Source of the DNA: Erinaceus europaeus
Lineage: Eukaryota > Chordata > Mammalia > Eulipotyphla > Erinaceidae
Reading direction: 5' to 3'
Assembly (NCBI RefSeq): GCF_950295315.1
Contig: NW_026647626.1
Location: 1-64,000 of the forward strand
DNA length: 64,000 nucleotides
Below the pieces are notes generated by a model. It saw only the letters and a program-made list of their open reading frames with translations, was not told the DNA's origin and did not search any database. Position numbers and translations under genes: made by a program. Positions 31,901 to 42,363 of the stretch are shown piece by piece (the stretch's first letter is position 1; each line of letters begins with the position of its first letter).

Positions 31901-33953
31901 GTTTTGTGCTCCGGTCCTTGACTTGGCCAATAATACTGATTAGACCACTTTCTTTAAAACTGTAAAATGTACCTTAGCCCAGAAAAAAAATTTTCAAAGA
32001 TTTTTCTCTGTGCAGCGTCTGTAAACTAAGCCCGCCTGTTACGCCTGCACAGCCAATCACAGCACAGAGCCCCTGCTCCACAGATTGGCAAAGACTGCAA
32101 TCAATCATTCCCTAGCCACTAATGCCCCTCCTGGGTAGATAGGCTGTGAGTTAGGAATCCAAAAACCAAAGCGGTTTTTCAAAGGGTAAATTTTTCTCTT
32201 CAAAAATGTATGTTTTAGGTCTGTGCTAACTTTGTTTTCATTAATGTGTGTTAACCCCTAAGTAACTAAAGGTTGTTTTAAGTTTTAAATAAGATTTAGT
32301 TAAGCTAAATGTGGTTTTAAAGATCCAGACTCAGAGTTGGCACACCTTTACTAGAGTAAACTATAGGACAGTTTCGTCCTTCTGATAGCTAATATCAGCA
32401 GCAATTCACTAGTTAAAAGATTTTCTGAGATGTCTAGGCATGGTAAAATGCCTCTGCAGTCTCTTACTTTTGTGAAAATTGTAGATATTACCAGCACCCC
32501 AATATCAACTGCCACTGTTTGTTAATTAATTCCATCCTTGAACTGACTTTCTAATAACCCAGTCAGTGTAGAGCAGTGGCCTTGCCAGGAAAAAAGGGTT
32601 AAATGTGCTATTCCTGACCTGACAAAAAATTTTTATTCAACAGATGTGATTCAACAAAATTATTTAGTGTAAAATGGTCATCTAAAAGAAATGTTAACAG
32701 TAAAAATTTATTTTAACATTTCAGCTATAAGGTTTATCTTAGCTTTTTAAGTTACCTATCCAAATCAAAGTGAAAGATCAATTAAGTTGTGTACCCACCC
32801 TTGTTCATAGCTGCCCTAAGGGTGTGATAGCTTTGTGATAAACAAAGGTCCTAGCAAACAAAGTTTAACATTTTACTTAAAATTGTTTTTAAGACTGCCT
32901 TGGGTTAGTGAAAGATAACACAATAGTTATGTTAATTATTTACATGCCAGAGGCTCTTGCGCTGGTTTTCCTCTTTATATCTTTCTGCTTTTAAAAATTA
33001 TCTGGTTTGTTTTAAGACACTGCCAGAGGTTTATTCTTGATAAATTAAGGTAATACATTGTGTTTTTGGTCTGATAGAAGATTTGTTTTGGCAAATCCTG
33101 ATTTAACAAAATTAATATTTTGAACATTTAAACTATGAGGTTTTATTTTAGCCTTTTAAGGTGCCATATTAGAGTTCTAAAGAGTAAAATCTATTTATAT
33201 CTATGCTTACTCATGATAGCCTTGTGATGAGTAAAGATCTTAATAAACTAAAGGTATAATAGTGTGCTTAAACTGTCTAATCAGTTTAAAATAATGCCAA
33301 AAAATGGTAAACATTTTATCATGTCTACACATTAGGTATTGACTTTCTATAACATATTGGTATATTCTAATAAAGAGCCTTCTAAAATCATAGAAAAAAA
33401 CAAGTCAATTCTAACCATTAGATCATCAATTAACTTGGTACAAGTTCTCTCCGTAAGTAAATAATTATAGGTACATCTGCACATGAAGAACTGACTGCTC
33501 ATATGGCAAGATTTAAAACTAAACATTTTTAATTATTTATGGGTGTGTGATGACTCCTAAAGTCACTCATATCCTAAAATTTTTCTCATTTTTTACAAGC
33601 CTCTTAAAATTTTAATGCTTGACATGCCATAGTGAGAGCACTTTACTGGCTCCTGCATTATTTAATTAAGATCTTGCTATTCAGACTTTTAAGATTAATC
33701 TCCATTGATAAAAGCCAATGCTCTCTGACAGATTGATGAAATTCACCTGCCCATGTTTAGTAAACAAAAACTTTTTTTTTCTCTCAGTTGATTTTTTCTA
33801 AATTTATGTGGGCTACAGCTCAAACAAGAAAAAATAAAACACTTAAGCTTAATTAATTTAGAAAAAAGGGGGAATGCACCCCCCAGTATTCAGTTGGCTA
33901 AAGTGTCAATGAAGTAACATACTAAACCTTTTTAATATTTACAAAAATTTGAA
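31900..33953. other. AT-rich internal part of ERV-2 without recognisable pol
   Basis: About 2 kb with no open frame above ~60 codons and no visible protease, reverse transcriptase or integrase motif. It contains CCAATCACAGCACAG at ~32050 and many TTAAA/AATTAA runs. It may be pol/env decayed past recognition, a captured non-viral segment, or a substitution by another repeat. Confidence 0.5.
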
Positions 33954-34737
33954 TTGTCCATTTATTATATCTCATTGACAAAGCCACCCACTTTTACAGT
34001 TAGAGACATATTTCCCTTTTCTCTTTTTTCAACACTGGATGTCCATGTTTGTTTTCCTTTTATTATGGTGGATGACATTGCTCTTGCAAAATCCACAGAG
34101 TCCCTGTGGCAAATCCTTACCACAAAGGACGCCATGGCAGTATATACTCCAGCTAACCTCACCAGCTTATCCAAGTCTTCTCTTTCTGCTGACCTACCGC
34201 TGCTGACTTCATCTTTGCATGCTTATTGACTGATGACTTTTCTCAAAATGTTCTTTGATGTTCAAGGAACCTCACCTTGACTTCTAATGTGTATGCACCT
34301 CCTCTGTGTTTTGGTAAACACCATCCTATATTTTCATGTCAATTCTTCTCTACCTGGTCCTTGCCTCCTAGTTTTGCTTGTTCCACAGCTGACCCTCTAT
34401 GAAGTAGAAAAATTTCATAAGTTGGCGCTGACCAGAAGACCAGACGTGCTGTGTTTCTTCCCCTGGACATCACATCCACTGACTGCTTCCCTTAGACTTG
34501 CTGGTGGCATGCTAGGACACTCTATATATTCCTCCCATAAATTTTCTGACAAATTACAACAGGTTATAGACTCCACCACAAATAGTCTTCAGTCACTACA
34601 GAGCCCCTTATGGGAACCTTAGTAGTCTTTTGTTAATGATTACCTTAAGACCCTTTATTTTTAATAAGATTACTGATTTTATAAAATGGCAGATTGATTC
34701 CTTGGCATCAAAACCTTTGCAAATACATTATCACTGA
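33954..34737 (+). pseudogene. Broken env (C-terminal SU and part of TM), ERV-2
   Basis: One frame (33954-34622) has internal stops near 34229 and 34270. Around 34340-34400 it reads LPGPCLLVLLVPQLTLYE, like the end of the gamma/type-D surface subunit. It continues into a degraded cleavage/fusion-peptide region and a heptad stretch with LQQVIDSTTNSLQSLQS (~34555-34610). The frame stops at 34622. A cytoplasmic-tail-like segment with FIKWQIDSLASKP occurs in another frame (34670-34734) and ends at TGA 34735. The TM middle, where the CX6CC motif and most of the ectodomain should lie, is missing. Signal peptide and most of SU are also absent, so the gene is dead. Confidence 0.65.
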
Positions 34738-35161
34738 CTTGATTTGGCTGACAGAGGCCTGGCTGAACCTGAGGATGACAGATCCCCTTTTCGGATGGCA
34801 TAAAACTCAGAATTATGCATTGAGGCATCCAACCATGGCAGGGCAAGGACACCAGTAAGGGGTGAAAGGCAAAGCACTGCAGGGGGAGGACCCTATAGTA
34901 CGCCTCTGAGTCCCCCGTGAAGCAAACCTGATTTGCATGGAGGTTGGTGTCAGCAACAAAAATTGTTTCCCTAGAAACTGTGGCTCTGCCTCCCCTCCCC
35001 AAAAAGACACCAAGAGCCTTATAAGATGCGGGAAGGTTGGTTTTGCACCCACCCCGTGGGAGGAATCAGGTCAATATTTCCCTCCTCTGGTTAAGCCCAC
35101 CAAACCTGCTGTTAGTGTCTCTGCTCCTCACCCCCATTTCCTGCCTCAATTTAAAATTATA
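34738..35161. other. Region between env and polypurine tract, ERV-2
   Basis: About 420 bp, non-coding. Type-D and some beta viruses keep an RNA export element here. I see GGCAGGGCAAGGACACCAG and GGTGAAAGGCAAAGCACTGC but cannot assign a known element. The 3' end is C/T-rich (CCTCCTCTGG...CCTGCCTC). Confidence 0.4.
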
Positions 35162-35175
35162 ACAAAAGGAGGATA
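35162..35175 (+). promoter_or_regulatory. Polypurine tract of ERV-2
   Basis: ACAAAAGGAGGATA immediately before the 3' LTR's TGCCAGG. Confidence 0.75.
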
Positions 35176-35572
35176 TGCCAGGAGCCATTTCTCTGCTTGA
35201 TAGATGATAAGCTTTGAGACAACAGAACCACTCAAGACAAGTGTTAATTCCCCCCTGGGCAGGCCATTTACCCTTAGGTAAACCATTTATTAGTAATCAA
35301 GTGAGTCAACACAAGTGAGTCAACACACAGTTTGGTTCCTGCCATTTTTGCAAGGAACATTCCTATTTGAAGTTTGCTCCCCCTCCCCCATCCTCCAGCA
35401 TTCCCTCTCCTTCCCCAATGCATTTATAATGGCTGTGTTCACAATAAAATTTTACAGCTTTATCAGAAACTTAACTTGCTGTCATTCTCATGTTCCTTGA
35501 TTTAAGGTCTCATGTTCCGTGATTTAAGGTCTCATTGGGTTCCTAGCCCCTGTTCACCGCCCTGCTGGTCAG
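35176..35572 (+). mobile_element. 3' LTR of ERV-2
   Basis: Same start as the 5' LTR, AATAAA at 35453-35458. It contains a 22-bp tandem duplication (CTCATGTTCC.TGATTTAAGGT, ~35487-35530) that the 5' LTR lacks. The end is fused at GGTCAGGACACCCGGGCC to B-unit sequence, sharing CCCGGGCC with the unit, so the exact last base is uncertain. Confidence 0.8.
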
Positions 35573-36979
35573 GACACCCGGGCCTTTGCTATGGAGAGAC
35601 AAAAGGAAGATGGATGCCTCCATTGGCTGAATTAGGAGATTCCAGTGGAGATCACAGCCACACACCTCACCTGAGGGCCTGGCTGCTGCTAAGAAAGGCA
35701 ATTGGAAACACCTGTTAACACTTGGGACCTGAGGACATACTCAGGAATCCCTCCAGGAGCTAGCAGGCTGGCAGACCTTCTGACCCCAGAATAGCTGTAC
35801 TCTGAGTTGGGAGGGCATTCTGGCCAGAGGTGAGAATATTCCCTAGATACAAGAACGAACTACAGGTTTCAAAAGGATTTGAAACCCCAGGAAGCACTTG
35901 GAAAAGACATTTCACAGCCATCAAAAAACCATCTTTCTGAACCCTGAAAGCTTCCGTTTTGCGTGGAAAATCTAGACACTGGTGTGGCCATCAGTACCAC
36001 AGATCCTTTACATTCGGCCCAATAGAGGGAAAGCATGATGTGTGTGCCAGGGGGATAGAGTTTCACTTCTCTTGACCTGGGCTCTCATGGAATAAGGAGA
36101 AGGATGAGGTGCAGGAAATTGAGGAGGGCTGCATTTAGGCTGAGTGTCAGCCTCAGGGCCCTGGAGAATGGGAGTCAAGCACAGAGGGCCTGGACAGCTG
36201 GAGCTGGAGATGGACATATGTCTGGTATCTGCAGCAGGATTGCTGTCTCCTCAGTTCGCCAATGTACTACGCCATATGCAGGAGACTGAATAATCCAAAG
36301 GGCAAAGAAAGGAAAATTTCTAAACCAGAAAGTCCGAGTTCACGATGCATGCACTCACTTCCATAAGGGCCCAGTGAAGAAGGCATGTAGACACAGTCAG
36401 AGAGACAGGATGACCGAGACAGAAAAGGACTGAAATTCTGGCCCTGTGTTGATCAGTGCCAGAGCACTGAAGACAAAACCTCCATACCTATTCATACTTC
36501 TTACAAGGGGCATTGTTATTTTATGTTTGTGAGGAAAGCTTACACTTAGAACATCTAGGTCTTACCCCACTCTGAGAAGCAACACTTGGCCTGCAGCCCA
36601 CTCTACAAAACTGCCCTCACCTCTCCAATTATGAAGTAGTCTTAGTGATGCTCCAGCCAAGTTGCAGGCTGGCGTATTGCATCTCCCTGGTCCAGACTCA
36701 GACAGTGCAGTATGCAGGGAACTGAACTATGTCTATTTCTTCTTTGATTTACAGTTTTGGGTTAGGACTCAGTGGACAAAAAGAGCAAGAGGGAAGTAGA
36801 TGATTTGGCAGTGGTAGTTTGTGCTGAGAGAGATTTGTAGAGCGATAAGAGGTATACGAATGGCTCTATGAGATGTCTCTCATGACTGTGGCTCAGAAGG
36901 GCCAGGTGTATCCGCATTACTACCATAATCCAGAACTGTGCAGGTCTCTAGCTAAAAATATTTTCAGATCTCTACATGT

Positions 36980-36980
<1 letters not shown>

Positions 36981-37050
<70 letters not shown>
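36981..37050. repeat. (TA)n(GA)n compound tract, B8
   Basis: TA run to ~37022 followed directly by ~14 GA repeats. Confidence 0.95.
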
Positions 37051-37054
<4 letters not shown>

Positions 37055-37604
37055 ATGTAGTCATTTTCTACAATGGATTCGATATGACATTCAGACAATT
37101 GATTGCTAAAACTTGGAGAGAAACTGTGCATCAGGAAAAGAATTGTCCAAAGTAGTAAAATCTCAAAATCATTAGCTATATGCAGTTCCAACGAGACATA
37201 GCGAAAAAGCTTGAGAAGGAACTCATCAAGGAGACTCTCCACATGGACAGGCACAACAAGTTTCCTAGTCTGGCAACAGACACAGTGCATCTGGTAGTTC
37301 CCAGTGCAAGCCTCAGGGCAAAAACCTCGCCCTCTTCAGTGTTTTTACATCTGAAAAGGAGAAAAGAGACCTAGGGCCAAAGAGAGATACAATGGTGTCA
37401 ATATTGATCTGTAAATCAGAATGTATCAAGTGTTTTGCAAAAAAATCAATTTATTATAAACTGAGTGATACTGGCATGGAAATGATGAGACAGAATATGG
37501 CTTGTGTCATAAAGACTTACAAACTGAGGCTCCAGTAGCCTAGGTGAAATCGCCAACCCAACAAGCCAGAGATAAGCAGTGTTCTGCTAACTCTCTTTGT
37601 ATAT

Positions 37605-37825
37605 CAGTGCCTCTCAGTAAAATAAGTATAAAAGTAAAATATTAATGAGTGCAGACAGAGTGAGTGAGAGCCTGTGAGAGTCAGAGACAGAGAAGGCAAG
37701 AAGAGAAATAGAAGAGTGGGAAAGAGACCAGAAGTCAAAAACCTCCCACACTGTGTTCATACATGACAGGTTCAAACCTGGGTTGTCGAGATTGTAAGGC
37801 AGCAGTCTCAAGTCCACAGACCCCA
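37605..37825 (-). mobile_element. SINE-T, B8 first copy
   Basis: Variant reading GGTTCAAACCTGGGTTGTCG on the plus strand. It is the subtype that precedes C modules (also at 43683 and 47050). Confidence 0.6.
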
Positions 37826-37848
37826 GACCACCCCAGGCTTCACCATAT

Positions 37849-38565
37849 GTGTGTAGTATTTACGACATGAAATGTATTGTGAGTGTAAACTTCCCTTCAA
37901 TTATAAGAGAAAAATCTATCAAGCAGGAGAAATGACCCCTCATGTAATATAGGACTAAATAAATATGCAAATAAATGGGGATGATATAGGAGGATTGAAA
38001 AAAATGAAAAATAAAAACAAAAAGCACAAGAAGACCTGATTACAGCAGAAAATGGAAACCATATGCTGAGAAACAGAGGGCGGCTTCAAAAATTCCGAGA
38101 CACTTCAGAGTCCAGGGAAATTAAGATTTTAGGAGAATGAAAAGAAACTCATATGTACTGAAGCTTACACTAGAGAAAGGAGGCAACTTCTGTACTATGA
38201 TAGTTACAATAAGGATGCTGATAGAAATGCTATTAGAAATGCTACTGGAAGGTTCTATTATTTATAATTGTATTGAATCCTGCTCCCACTAGGTGGCCAA
38301 TTATTAATGAAAAAGGAAGCTGTTATAAATGTGTTAATTTTGATAAAGATCAACATAGGTCGACAATTCTCAAAATGACAGATAAATATATTTGTATATA
38401 TATAATGTATATGTTTATTATAAAGTCTGAGAGAAACTGACATGGTAATGAGGAGAAATAATATGGCTTGTGTCATAGAGACTTACAAAGCTGTGGCTTC
38501 TGTAGCCTAGGTGATATCACCAACAAAACAAGCCAGAACTCAGCAGTGCTCTGGTAACTCTCTTT
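37849..38565. repeat. Module C, copy 1
   Basis: ~700 bp AT-rich module of unknown origin. Landmarks: TGTGTGTAGTATTTAC, AAATGACCCCTCATGTAATAT, an AATAAATATGCAAATAAATGG stretch, GACACTTCAGAGTCCAGG, TTATAATTGTATTGAATCCTGCTCC, TTTATTATAAAGTCTGAGAG. Flanked on both sides by SINE-T copies. No frame above ~70 codons. Confidence 0.75.
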
Positions 38566-38574
38566 GTATATCTG

Positions 38575-38800
38575 GGCCTGTCAGTAAAATAAGTATATAA
38601 GTAAAATATCAATCAGTGAAGAAAGAGTGTGTGAGAGCATATGAGTGTTAGAGACAGAGAAGGCGAGAAGAGAAATAGATGAGTTGGAAAGAGACCAGAA
38701 GTCAAAAACCTCCTACACTGTGTTCATTGATGACAGGTTCAAAGCTGGCTTTTAGAGATTGTAAGGCAGCAGCTCTCATGCCCACAGACCCCATATAACC
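38575..38800 (-). mobile_element. SINE-T, B8 second copy
   Basis: Follows C copy 1. Plus-strand GGTTCAAAGCTGGCTTTTAG, so the inverted symmetry at the B box is broken. Confidence 0.6.
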
Positions 38801-39074
38801 CCAGCCTTCACCATATGATGTACTACAAGACCTGAAAGTAATGTGTGTGTGTGTGTGTGTGTCTGGCTGTCTGTGTGTGTCTGTATGTGCTCAGAGCTCA
38901 CCTATAGTAGTCTCAAGGCATGGGTGTCAAGATAGCCAGCCTCATCTGCAACTTATGTACAGAGAACCTAGCTGGTCAGGGCAAGCCACCTACCCCAGAT
39001 TCTGGCTAAGCAAGAATGCATATGCAAAGGTACTCTCATGTCTCCCTCTCCTGTGTTCCCGATTCAGTCCCATG

Positions 39075-40691
39075 CCTCACTATCATCCAAACACTGCCAA
39101 TGGGGTAAGCTGGGGTACCCCTCCGAATTCAGGGGCATGAGCCTGTTCAGTTACGTTCGGCTGCCTACTCAGCCTCCAGACTCTCAGTCCACTGCTCAGG
39201 GCAGCAGATTACCAGCCCAGAAAGAGCTGTGTTTCAACATAGATGAGAACTGTGTTTGACCAAACAATAATGGATGAAACCGGCCCTCACACCTACTCTT
39301 TGGGTCCGGCTAAAGCAATTGCTCCTGTGGCCTCACAATCCATGATCATGGTGTCCTGGTGTCCACACATCACACTCAGAGAGATTCCCAGAAGTAGGCA
39401 TGCATAAGTGTCCCATACAAAGTCGCTCTGCTTGCAGGAAGCACAAACTCCCCGGGCCCTTGCTATGGAGAGACAAAAGGAAGATGGATGCCTCCATTGG
39501 CTGAATTAGGAGCTTCCAGTGGAGATCATGGCCCCGCCCACACCTGAGGGCCTGGCAGCTGCTAATAATAGCAATTGGAAACACCTCTTACCACTTGGAC
39601 CTGAGGACATACTCAGGAATCCCTCCAGGAACTAGCAGGCTGGCAGACCTCCTGACACTGGGATAGCTGTGCTCCTAGTTGGGTGGGACATCAGACCAGA
39701 GGTGAGAATATTCCCTAGATACAAGAAAGAACTTCAGGTTTCAAAAGGATTTGAAACCCCAGGAGGCACTTTGAGAAGACATTTCACGGCCATCAAAACA
39801 CCCTCTTTCTGAACCCTGGAAGCTTCCGTTTTGTGTTCAAAATCTGGACACTGGTGTGGCCATCAGTACCACAAATCCTTTACATTTGGCCCAATAGAGG
39901 GAAAGCACAATGTGTGTGCCAGGGTGGTAGAGTTTCACTTCTCTTCACCTGGGCTCTCATGGAATAAGGACATGAATGTGGTGCAGGAAATTGAGGAGGG
40001 CTGCATTTAGGCTGAGTGTCAGCCACAGGGTTCTGGAGAATGGGAGTCAATCACAGAGGGCATGGATAGCTGCAGCTGGAGATGGACATATGCCTGTTAC
40101 CTGCAGCAGGAACGCTGTCTCCTCAGTTCCCCTCTGTACTATGCCATATGCAGGAGACTAAATAATCCAAAGGACAAAGAAAGGAAAATATCAACACGAG
40201 GAAGACCGAGTTCACGATGCATGCAATGACTTCCAGGATGGGTCCAGGGAAGAAGGCATGTAGAGACAGTCAGAGAGACAGAATGACAGTAACTGAAAAG
40301 GACAGAAATTCTGGGCCTGTGTTGATCAGTGCCAGAGAACTGAAGACAAACCCTCCATGTCCATGTATACTTCTTAAAAGTGGCATTGTTATTTTATGTT
40401 TGTGACGAAAGGTTACACTTAGAACATCTAGGTCTAAGCCCACTCTGAGAAGCAACACTTGGCCTGCAGCCCACTCTCCAAAACTGCCCTTGCATCTCCA
40501 AATTGGAAGTAGTTTTAGTGATGCTCCAGCCAAGACGCAGGTGACAGGAGTGACAAGAGGTAATCGAATGGCTCTGTGAGATGTCTCTCATGACTGTGGC
40601 TCTGAAGGGCCAGGTGTATCCGCATTACTAACCGAATCCAGAGCTGTGCAGGTCTCTAGCTAAAATATATTTTCAGACCTCTATATGTTAC

Positions 40692-40763
<72 letters not shown>

Positions 40764-41423
40764 AGACAGTGATGTAGTCATTTTCTACAATGGATGCGAT
40801 ATGACATTCAGACAATTGATTGCTAAAACCTGGAGAGAAACTTTGCTTCAGGAAAATAATTGTCCAAAGGAGTAAAATCTTAAAATCATTAGCTATATAC
40901 AGCTCCAATGAGACCTAGCGAAAAAGGCTTGAGAAAGAACTCATCCAGGAGACTCTCCACATGGACAGGCACCACAAGATTCCTATTCTGGCAACACACA
41001 CAGGGCAGCTGCTAGTTCCTTGTGCAAGCCTTAGGGCAAAACCTCTCCCGCTTCAGTGTCTTTACATCTGAAAAGAAAAATAGTGTCCACTGGCCAAGGA
41101 GAGCTATAATGGTGTCAATATTGAGCAGTAAATTAGAATGTGCCAAGTTTTTTGCACAAAATCTCCTGTGCCACAGTGATTCTGTTGTTCTCTTTCTCTC
41201 CCTACCACACACATACACACACACAAACAAACACAAACACACACTCTCACAGTCACGCACGCACACATCCACAGAGGCACAGGCACAAAGGGGGTTATAT
41301 ACATGCGCACTAGATAGCTTCTGCAAGGCAGGGCCCTGGGCTGAACCCTGCTTCGCACTTTCTGGAAGCACGCCCACCTTTTAAGGCCAGCTCTGAGCTC
41401 CCATTGGCAGGCTTCCTTCAGAA
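39075..41423. repeat. Array B, unit B9 (long subtype, deleted, fused to D1)
   Basis: Normal up to CAGCCAAGACGCAG (40545). A deletion of several hundred bp then joins it to GTGACAGGAGTGACAAGAGG, removing the GGGATAGGACTCGG region. The TA/GA tract is at 40694-40758, the CA tract at 41205-41245 and the CArG box at 41377. After CCCATTGGCAGG..TTCAGAAGG the sequence diverges into module D1 at about 41424. Confidence 0.75.
40694..40758. repeat. (TA)n(GA)n compound tract, B9
   Basis: TA run followed by ~16 GA repeats. Confidence 0.95.
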
Positions 41424-41615
41424 GGCTGCTCTCTGAGTCCCGCCCTCACAATTTCTCATCTGTTCTCATTGGACAGCTCTTGGTTCACGCCCTTGAGGGT
41501 GATGTTCCTCTTCTCTAATTGGACATCTGTCTCTATGATTATGCACTGGGCCCTCCCCTCAGGCTCAGAGGGCACGGTCTCTTAGACCCGCCCCTGGGGA
41601 CTGTCTGCCATTTTG
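41365..41615 (+). promoter_or_regulatory. Promoter-like block PD1 (B9/D1 junction)
   Basis: CArG box CCTTTTAAGG at 41377-41386. ATTGG at 41403, 41468 and 41518. GC boxes CCCGCCC (~41439), CACGCCC (~41486) and CCCGCCCC (41587-41594). A YY1-like GCCATTTT sits at 41607-41614. The first ~50 bp are shared with the P1-P5 blocks; the rest is specific to module D. Confidence 0.45.
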
Positions 41616-41794
41616 TGAAGGCCCTGTTTCTGCCAACACAACCCAACAGCTCCTGTCTGGACCCGTCCTTAGGACACTGCCTGCTTGAGCTAGGCTGGCC
41701 ATGCTCTTGGGGCACACCCAGAAACACTGTCTCCACTCTCGTAGCCCAGTGCCTCAGGGCACTTGACCCATGGTGCCTTAGTCCCACACTGGTG

Positions 41795-41808
41795 CTGCAC
41801 TCTTGTGG
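41795..41808 (-). promoter_or_regulatory. CTCF-like motif 1 of D1 (weak)
   Basis: Minus strand reads CCACAAGAGTGCAG. Compared with the usual CCASYAGRKGGCRS core, it is changed in the central GGC. Confidence 0.3.
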
Positions 41809-42041
41809 ACACCCAGCAGAATGCAGCTGAGCACAGGGATTCACAAGCTCCCAGTAGAGTCATCCCAGACAAAGAGAGAAACCCCTTCCACTTGCAAAGC
41901 CAAATGGGGGATCCCCCCACCCCACAGGAAAGAACAGATGTCTAGGGCACTCTACGTCAATTTCAACCTTGCTGTCCATGGGCCACAAATCCCAGAGTTC
42001 TCCTCATTCCACAGAATCACTACAATCAACTATGGGCTTTG

Positions 42042-42055
42042 CTGCCACCTTGTGG
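42042..42055 (-). promoter_or_regulatory. CTCF-like motif 2 of D1
   Basis: Minus strand reads CCACAAGGTGGCAG, one mismatch from the CCASYAGRKGGCRS core. Confidence 0.45.
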
Positions 42056-42337
42056 ACACACAGCAGAATGCAGCTGATCTTCCCCATGCCAGTCCTCTTT
42101 GAGTCTACACAGAAAATTACACACAGCACGGGAATAGTAAAGGAAAGAACCCATCTGAGGACCACCTGGGAGAATGCACAACAGTGTCCAGAATATCCAA
42201 TGTGCCATTCATATTTGAAAAACCACTTGTGCAGTGGAAACTTCCTTTGTCATTGCACAACCCAGTTCCTAAGAATCTGCGTCAGGAATAAAGAAACAAC
42301 AGCAGTAATCATAACTGAAACACACTTATGTACACTT

Positions 42338-42363
42338 ACACACACACACACACACACACACAC
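42338..42363. repeat. (CA)n tract, D1
   Basis: Pure CA run inside module D1. Confidence 0.95.

Larger units (their letters stand above)
30292..35572 (+). mobile_element. ERV-2: degenerate provirus with two LTRs
   Basis: 5' LTR, primer-binding site, leader with splice donor, broken gag start, proline-rich segment, ~2 kb AT-rich non-coding part, broken env C-terminal part, polypurine tract, 3' LTR. Both LTRs share TGCCAGGAGCCATTTCTCTG, ACAAGTGTTAATTCCCCCC and an AATAAAATTTTACAGC poly(A) region. By eye they differ at roughly two dozen positions plus indels, so the insertion is old. No reverse transcriptase or integrase motif is visible. The gag start looks betaretroviral and the env end gamma/type-D-like, as in type-D viruses. 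The element cannot make a functional product. Confidence 0.85.
30045..39074. repeat. Array B, unit B8 (interrupted by ERV-2, with C module)
   Basis: Starts normally (30045-30291), is broken by provirus ERV-2 (30292-35572) and resumes at ~35576 (CCCGGGCCTTTGCTATGG). It then runs through the standard middle, a (TA)n(GA)n tract (36981-37050), SINE-T (37605-37825), a complete C module (37849-38565), a second SINE-T (38575-38800) and TG repeats. About 150 bp of unit sequence expected between the two ERV flanks are missing. Confidence 0.8.

Noticed and set aside
37614..37817. Recurrent ~67-73-codon minus-strand frames over SINE-T (also 43688 and 47008)
   Set aside because: They follow the SINE body and differ in length between copies. 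SINE sequence explains them.
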